A stretch of 64,000 nt of DNA, taken from positions 62,001-126,000 of the forward strand of contig NZ_JBPDIH010000006.1 of assembly GCF_052030545.1 (NCBI RefSeq). Direction: 5' to 3'. Under the pieces are notes generated by a model that worked only from the letters and a program-made list of their open reading frames with translations, ran no database searches and was not told the origin of the DNA. This document shows positions 63,714-64,000 of this stretch, piece by piece. This DNA is from CANMXU01 sp052030545 (GTDB lineage Bacteria; Pseudomonadota; Gammaproteobacteria; Enterobacterales; Alteromonadaceae). The stretch's first letter is position 1. The number at the start of each line of letters is the position of its first letter. A program made the translations under genes and the position numbers.

Positions 63714-64000
63714 ATGAAAAAATCATTCAAAATTTTTACCATTACCACCTTGCTTGTTAGCTTTATCGCCACCGTACAAGCAAAAGAAGTAGAGTTAGAT
63801 CGTGTCGCAGCTATTGTTAATGATGGTGTGGTATTAGAGTCTGATGTTAAAGACCTGATCAAATCAATTAAGCTGCAATCTGAGCGTAACAATCAAGACC
63901 TACCTTCAGACAAGGCGATCCGCACGCAAGTAATGGATAAGCTGATTAACGATGCTCTAGTGTTGCAAATTGGTGAACGTATGGGTGTGCAAGTAAGTGA
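63714..64000 (+). CDS. surA: Periplasmic chaperone SurA (partial, N-terminal part)
   Basis: The frame runs off the window end after 95 codons. A signal peptide (residues 1-23, ending TVQAKE) is followed by the SurA N-domain motif LDRVAAIVNDGVVLESDV and the helix DKLINDALVLQIGERMGVQVS. SurA escorts outer-membrane proteins, including LptD, to the BAM complex. It is the second gene of lptD-surA; the PPIase domains lie outside the window. Confidence 0.95.
   Translation, partial: MKKSFKIFTITTLLVSFIATVQAKEVELDRVAAIVNDGVVLESDVKDLIKSIKLQSERNNQDLPSDKAIRTQVMDKLINDALVLQIGERMGVQVS

Overview
The window is a chromosomal segment of a marine gammaproteobacterium. Gene content and order (lptG/lptF divergent from pepA-holC-valS; divergent ccmABCDE and ccmFGHI; rapA-rluA; djlA, murU-amgK, lptD-surA) and low GC (estimated by eye at around 40%) point to Alteromonadales, most likely the Colwelliaceae (Colwellia/Thalassotalea type). 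That placement is inference from gene order and protein character, not a database match. No insertion sequence, prophage, integrase or CRISPR array is visible. One tRNA, tRNA-Leu(CAA), is present.

Layout. 1-4730: a plus-strand run of a partial KsdD-like flavoprotein, a ThDP-dependent enzyme, a GMC oxidoreductase and an SDR, probably one catabolic operon. 4917-6050: an isolated gene joining a PD-(D/E)XK nuclease-like domain, a GHKL-type ATPase-like domain and a STAS-like tail; it is the best candidate for an undescribed (defence-like) system. 6140-10796: a minus-strand group of two exported amidohydrolases, an atypical Nramp-family transporter and a RidA-family lipoprotein. 10945-14546: an exported gluzincin-like protein, tRNA-Leu, an orphan periplasmic binding protein, a small unknown protein and an RDD membrane protein. 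14547-14770: a repeat patch.

14771-22743: LPS export permeases LptG/LptF, PepA, HolC, ValS and a cold-shock protein. 23056-25196: an outer-membrane protein of unknown role and ferrochelatase. 25284-32766: the complete System I cytochrome c maturation set in two divergent operons, with an FNR-like site between them. 33001-38575: a DUF3943 outer-membrane protein, the haem-containing fatty acid cis/trans isomerase, a small exported protein and an orphan OmpR-type regulator. 39078-42054: an acyl-CoA dehydrogenase and a transglutaminase-like exported protein.

42087-49938: a heavy-metal RND pump and adaptor, a His/Cys-rich exported protein, cytochrome b561 and an exported catalase-peroxidase, read as a metal and redox-stress block. 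50218-57439: PIN-PhoH ATPase, an acidic lipoprotein, RapA and RluA. 57517-64000: a DUF3530 protein, DjlA, MurU, AmgK, LptD and the start of SurA, an envelope biogenesis block.

How the genes fit together: haem synthesis (HemH) feeds the Ccm machinery and the haem enzymes (Cti, KatG, b561). LptF, LptG, LptD, SurA, MurU and AmgK serve the outer membrane and peptidoglycan. Many intrinsic terminators separate the units. Starts were moved from the longest open frame wherever a clear ribosome-binding site indicated a downstream codon.
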